This document shows, piece after piece, positions 6,609 through 7,949 of a stretch of 7,949 bases of DNA. The position numbers were made by a program, and so were the translations under genes. The stretch is from an uncultured Chloroflexota bacterium (GTDB taxonomy: Bacteria > Chloroflexota > Limnocylindria > Limnocylindrales > Limnocylindraceae). The DNA is taken from NCBI GenBank assembly GCA_937864085.1, contig CALMIH010000071.1, positions 1-7,949 of the forward strand, given 5' to 3'. Numbering within the stretch: the stretch's first letter is position 1; each line of letters starts with the position of its first letter. The notes below the pieces were generated by a model, which made no database searches, was not told the origin of the DNA, and saw only the letters and a program-made list of their open reading frames with translations.

Positions 6609-7949
6609 GCAGCCTGACGCAGCTCGTTGGAGGGCTTCCGATCCTCTCCATGATTACGCTGCTCCCGTTCGTGGGCGCGCTGCTCATCGCGCTACTCCCA
6701 TCATCACGACCGTCACTGATTCGCGTGGCGGCGCTTGCGGTCTCGTTCACCACCTTCGTCTTGAGCCTGCTGATGTTGCCAGGGATTCGCGAGTTTTCTA
6801 GCGAGTTCGCCTTCAGCGAACAGCTCTCATGGATCCCAAGCTTCGGCATCACCTACCACCTGGGCGTTGACGGCCTCTCTGGTGCCCTCGTGGTGCTCAC
6901 CACGCTGCTCAGCTGGATCTGCATCCTGGCGAGCTTCGGCCCGATCCAGAACCGCGTGAAGGAGTACTTCATTAGTTTCCTGATCCTTGAGACAGGGATG
7001 CTCGGCGTCTTCCTCTCGCTTGACCTCTTCCTCTTCTACATCTTCTGGGAGATCGTCCTGGTCCCGATGTATCTGATCATCGGCATCTGGGGCGGCGCCG
7101 ATCGCATCTACGCCACGATCAAGTTCGTCCTCTACACGCTGGTCGGCTCGCTGCTGATGCTTGTGGCGATCCTCGCCACCGCCTTTAGTCATCAGGCGGC
7201 AACTGGCTCCTGGACCGGCGCCTTCGATCTGATCGTGCTGCGCGGCACCATCACCGACCCAACGCTTCAGGCGCTCGCCTTCGGCGCCTTCGCGCTCGCC
7301 TTTGCGATCAAGGTGCCGATGTTCCCGTTCCACACCTGGCTCCCTGACGCACACGTTCAGGCGCCAACCGCGGGCTCAGTGATCCTGGCCGGCGTGCTGC
7401 TCAAGCTTGGCGGCTACGGCTTCCTCCGATTCGCCATTCCACTCTTCCCGCAGGCGGCGCATAACTTTGCGCCGCTGATCATCGCCCTCTCCGTGATCGC
7501 GATCATCTACGGCGCGATTGTGGCGATCGTGCAGACCGACCTTAAGAAGCTGATCGCGTACAGCTCGGTGAGCCACATGGGCTTCGTGACGCTCGGCATC
7601 TTCTCGTTCAATCAGCAGGGCGTTGACGGCGCTATCTTGCAGATGCTGAACCACGGCCTGATCACGAGCGGCCTCTTCCTCCTTGTCGGTATTGGCTATG
7701 AGCGAACGCACGATCGCGAGATCGCGAAGATGGGCGGCTGGGCGTCACGCACCCCCGTCTACGCGGCGCTCTTCGGCTTCTTCCTCTTCGCCTCGGTCGG
7801 ACTCCCTGGCCTCTCCGGCTTCGCTGGCGAGTTCCTCGTCCTCCTCGGGGCCTTCCTCGTCAATCCGATGGTTGCTGGGGCATCAACACTGGTGATGATC
7901 CTTGCCGCCGTCTACCTGCTCTGGATGTACCAGCGCATCTTCACCGGAC
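6605..7949 (+). CDS. nuoM: NADH-quinone oxidoreductase subunit M (antiporter-like), 3'-partial
   Basis: Second antiporter-like proton-pumping subunit of complex I, open to the window end: 448 complete codons of a family that is usually about 500 residues. It starts MSSLTQLVGGLPILS at an ATG overlapping the nuoL stop (ATGA), with GGTGA seven bases upstream as a modest ribosome binding site. Family residues are in place: Glu149 (FWEIVLVPMYLIIGIWGG), Lys236 (AIKVPMFPFHTWLPDAH), Lys267 (VLLKLGGYGFLRF) and Glu409 (GFAGEFLVLLGAF). These correspond to Glu144, Lys234, Lys265 and Glu407 of E. coli NuoM. The motif YLLHLGVDGLS-type is present as YHLGVDGLSGALVVLT, which favours NuoM over NuoN or NuoL. 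Nothing in the visible part is abnormal. nuoN would be expected next, outside the window. Confidence 0.95.
   Translation, partial: MSSLTQLVGGLPILSMITLLPFVGALLIALLPSSRPSLIRVAALAVSFTTFVLSLLMLPGIREFSSEFAFSEQLSWIPSFGITYHLGVDGLSGALVVLTTLLSWICILASFGPIQNRVKEYFISFLILETGMLGVFLSLDLFLFYIFWEIVLVPMYLIIGIWGGADRIYATIKFVLYTLVGSLLMLVAILATAFSHQAATGSWTGAFDLIVLRGTITDPTLQALAFGAFALAFAIKVPMFPFHTWLPDAHVQAPTAGSVILAGVLLKLGGYGFLRFAIPLFPQAAHNFAPLIIALSVIAIIYGAIVAIVQTDLKKLIAYSSVSHMGFVTLGIFSFNQQGVDGAILQMLNHGLITSGLFLLVGIGYERTHDREIAKMGGWASRTPVYAALFGFFLFASVGLPGLSGFAGEFLVLLGAFLVNPMVAGASTLVMILAAVYLLWMYQRIFTG

Noticed and set aside
6827..7711. Antisense frames opposite nuoM, rich in Glu, Arg, Asp and His
   Set aside because: Highly charged composition is the expected reverse complement of hydrophobic membrane-protein codons.
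4635..7949. NuoL/NuoM as Mrp antiporter or membrane-bound hydrogenase subunits
   Set aside because: nuoJ and nuoK directly precede them, the NuoL-specific C-terminal lateral-helix region is present, and the proton-path residues match complex I.

Overview
This window holds one dense, single-direction (+ strand) operon segment encoding part of a respiratory complex I (NADH-quinone oxidoreductase, Nuo). The order is nuoF-like (5' end cut off) - a large multidomain Fe-S/flavin subunit - nuoJ - nuoK - nuoL - nuoM (3' end cut off). The genes overlap by 1 or 4 bases or are 3 bases apart, so they are almost certainly co-transcribed and translationally coupled. There is no intergenic stretch long enough for a promoter or terminator, and I see no tRNA, rRNA, mobile element, CRISPR array or notable repeat. 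The base composition is moderately GC-rich by eye. The organism is an uncultured-style bacterium that I cannot place with confidence; Chloroflexota or a similar terrabacterial lineage is only a guess from the style of the operon.

Region 1-3739 is the electron-input side, and it is not standard. The NuoF homologue keeps its overall fold signatures (glycine-rich GRGG loop, GEET, SLBB domain, C-terminal Fe-S domain). It has changed many residues that serve NADH/FMN binding in ordinary NuoF, and one of the four cysteines of its N3 cluster is threonine. The next gene, in the place of nuoG, is an 861-residue chimera. It has a NuoG-type [2Fe-2S] domain, a GltD-type Fe-S/FAD/NAD(P)H oxidoreductase, a further Cys motif, and three CxxCxxCxxxC motifs. 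The last two of these motifs and the tail look like NuoI. The molybdopterin-like domain of NuoG is absent.

Region 3743-7949 is the membrane arm: NuoJ, NuoK, NuoL and NuoM. It looks orthodox, and the glutamates and lysines of the proton channels are in place. nuoH and a free-standing nuoI, which usually sit between nuoG and nuoJ, are missing from this position.

The most interesting reading is inference. This may be a complex I variant whose flavin entry site has moved from a decaying NuoF to a GltD-like, probably NADPH-using, module built into the NuoG subunit. A NuoI-like end of the same chain would pass electrons towards quinone, and the membrane arm would pump protons as usual.
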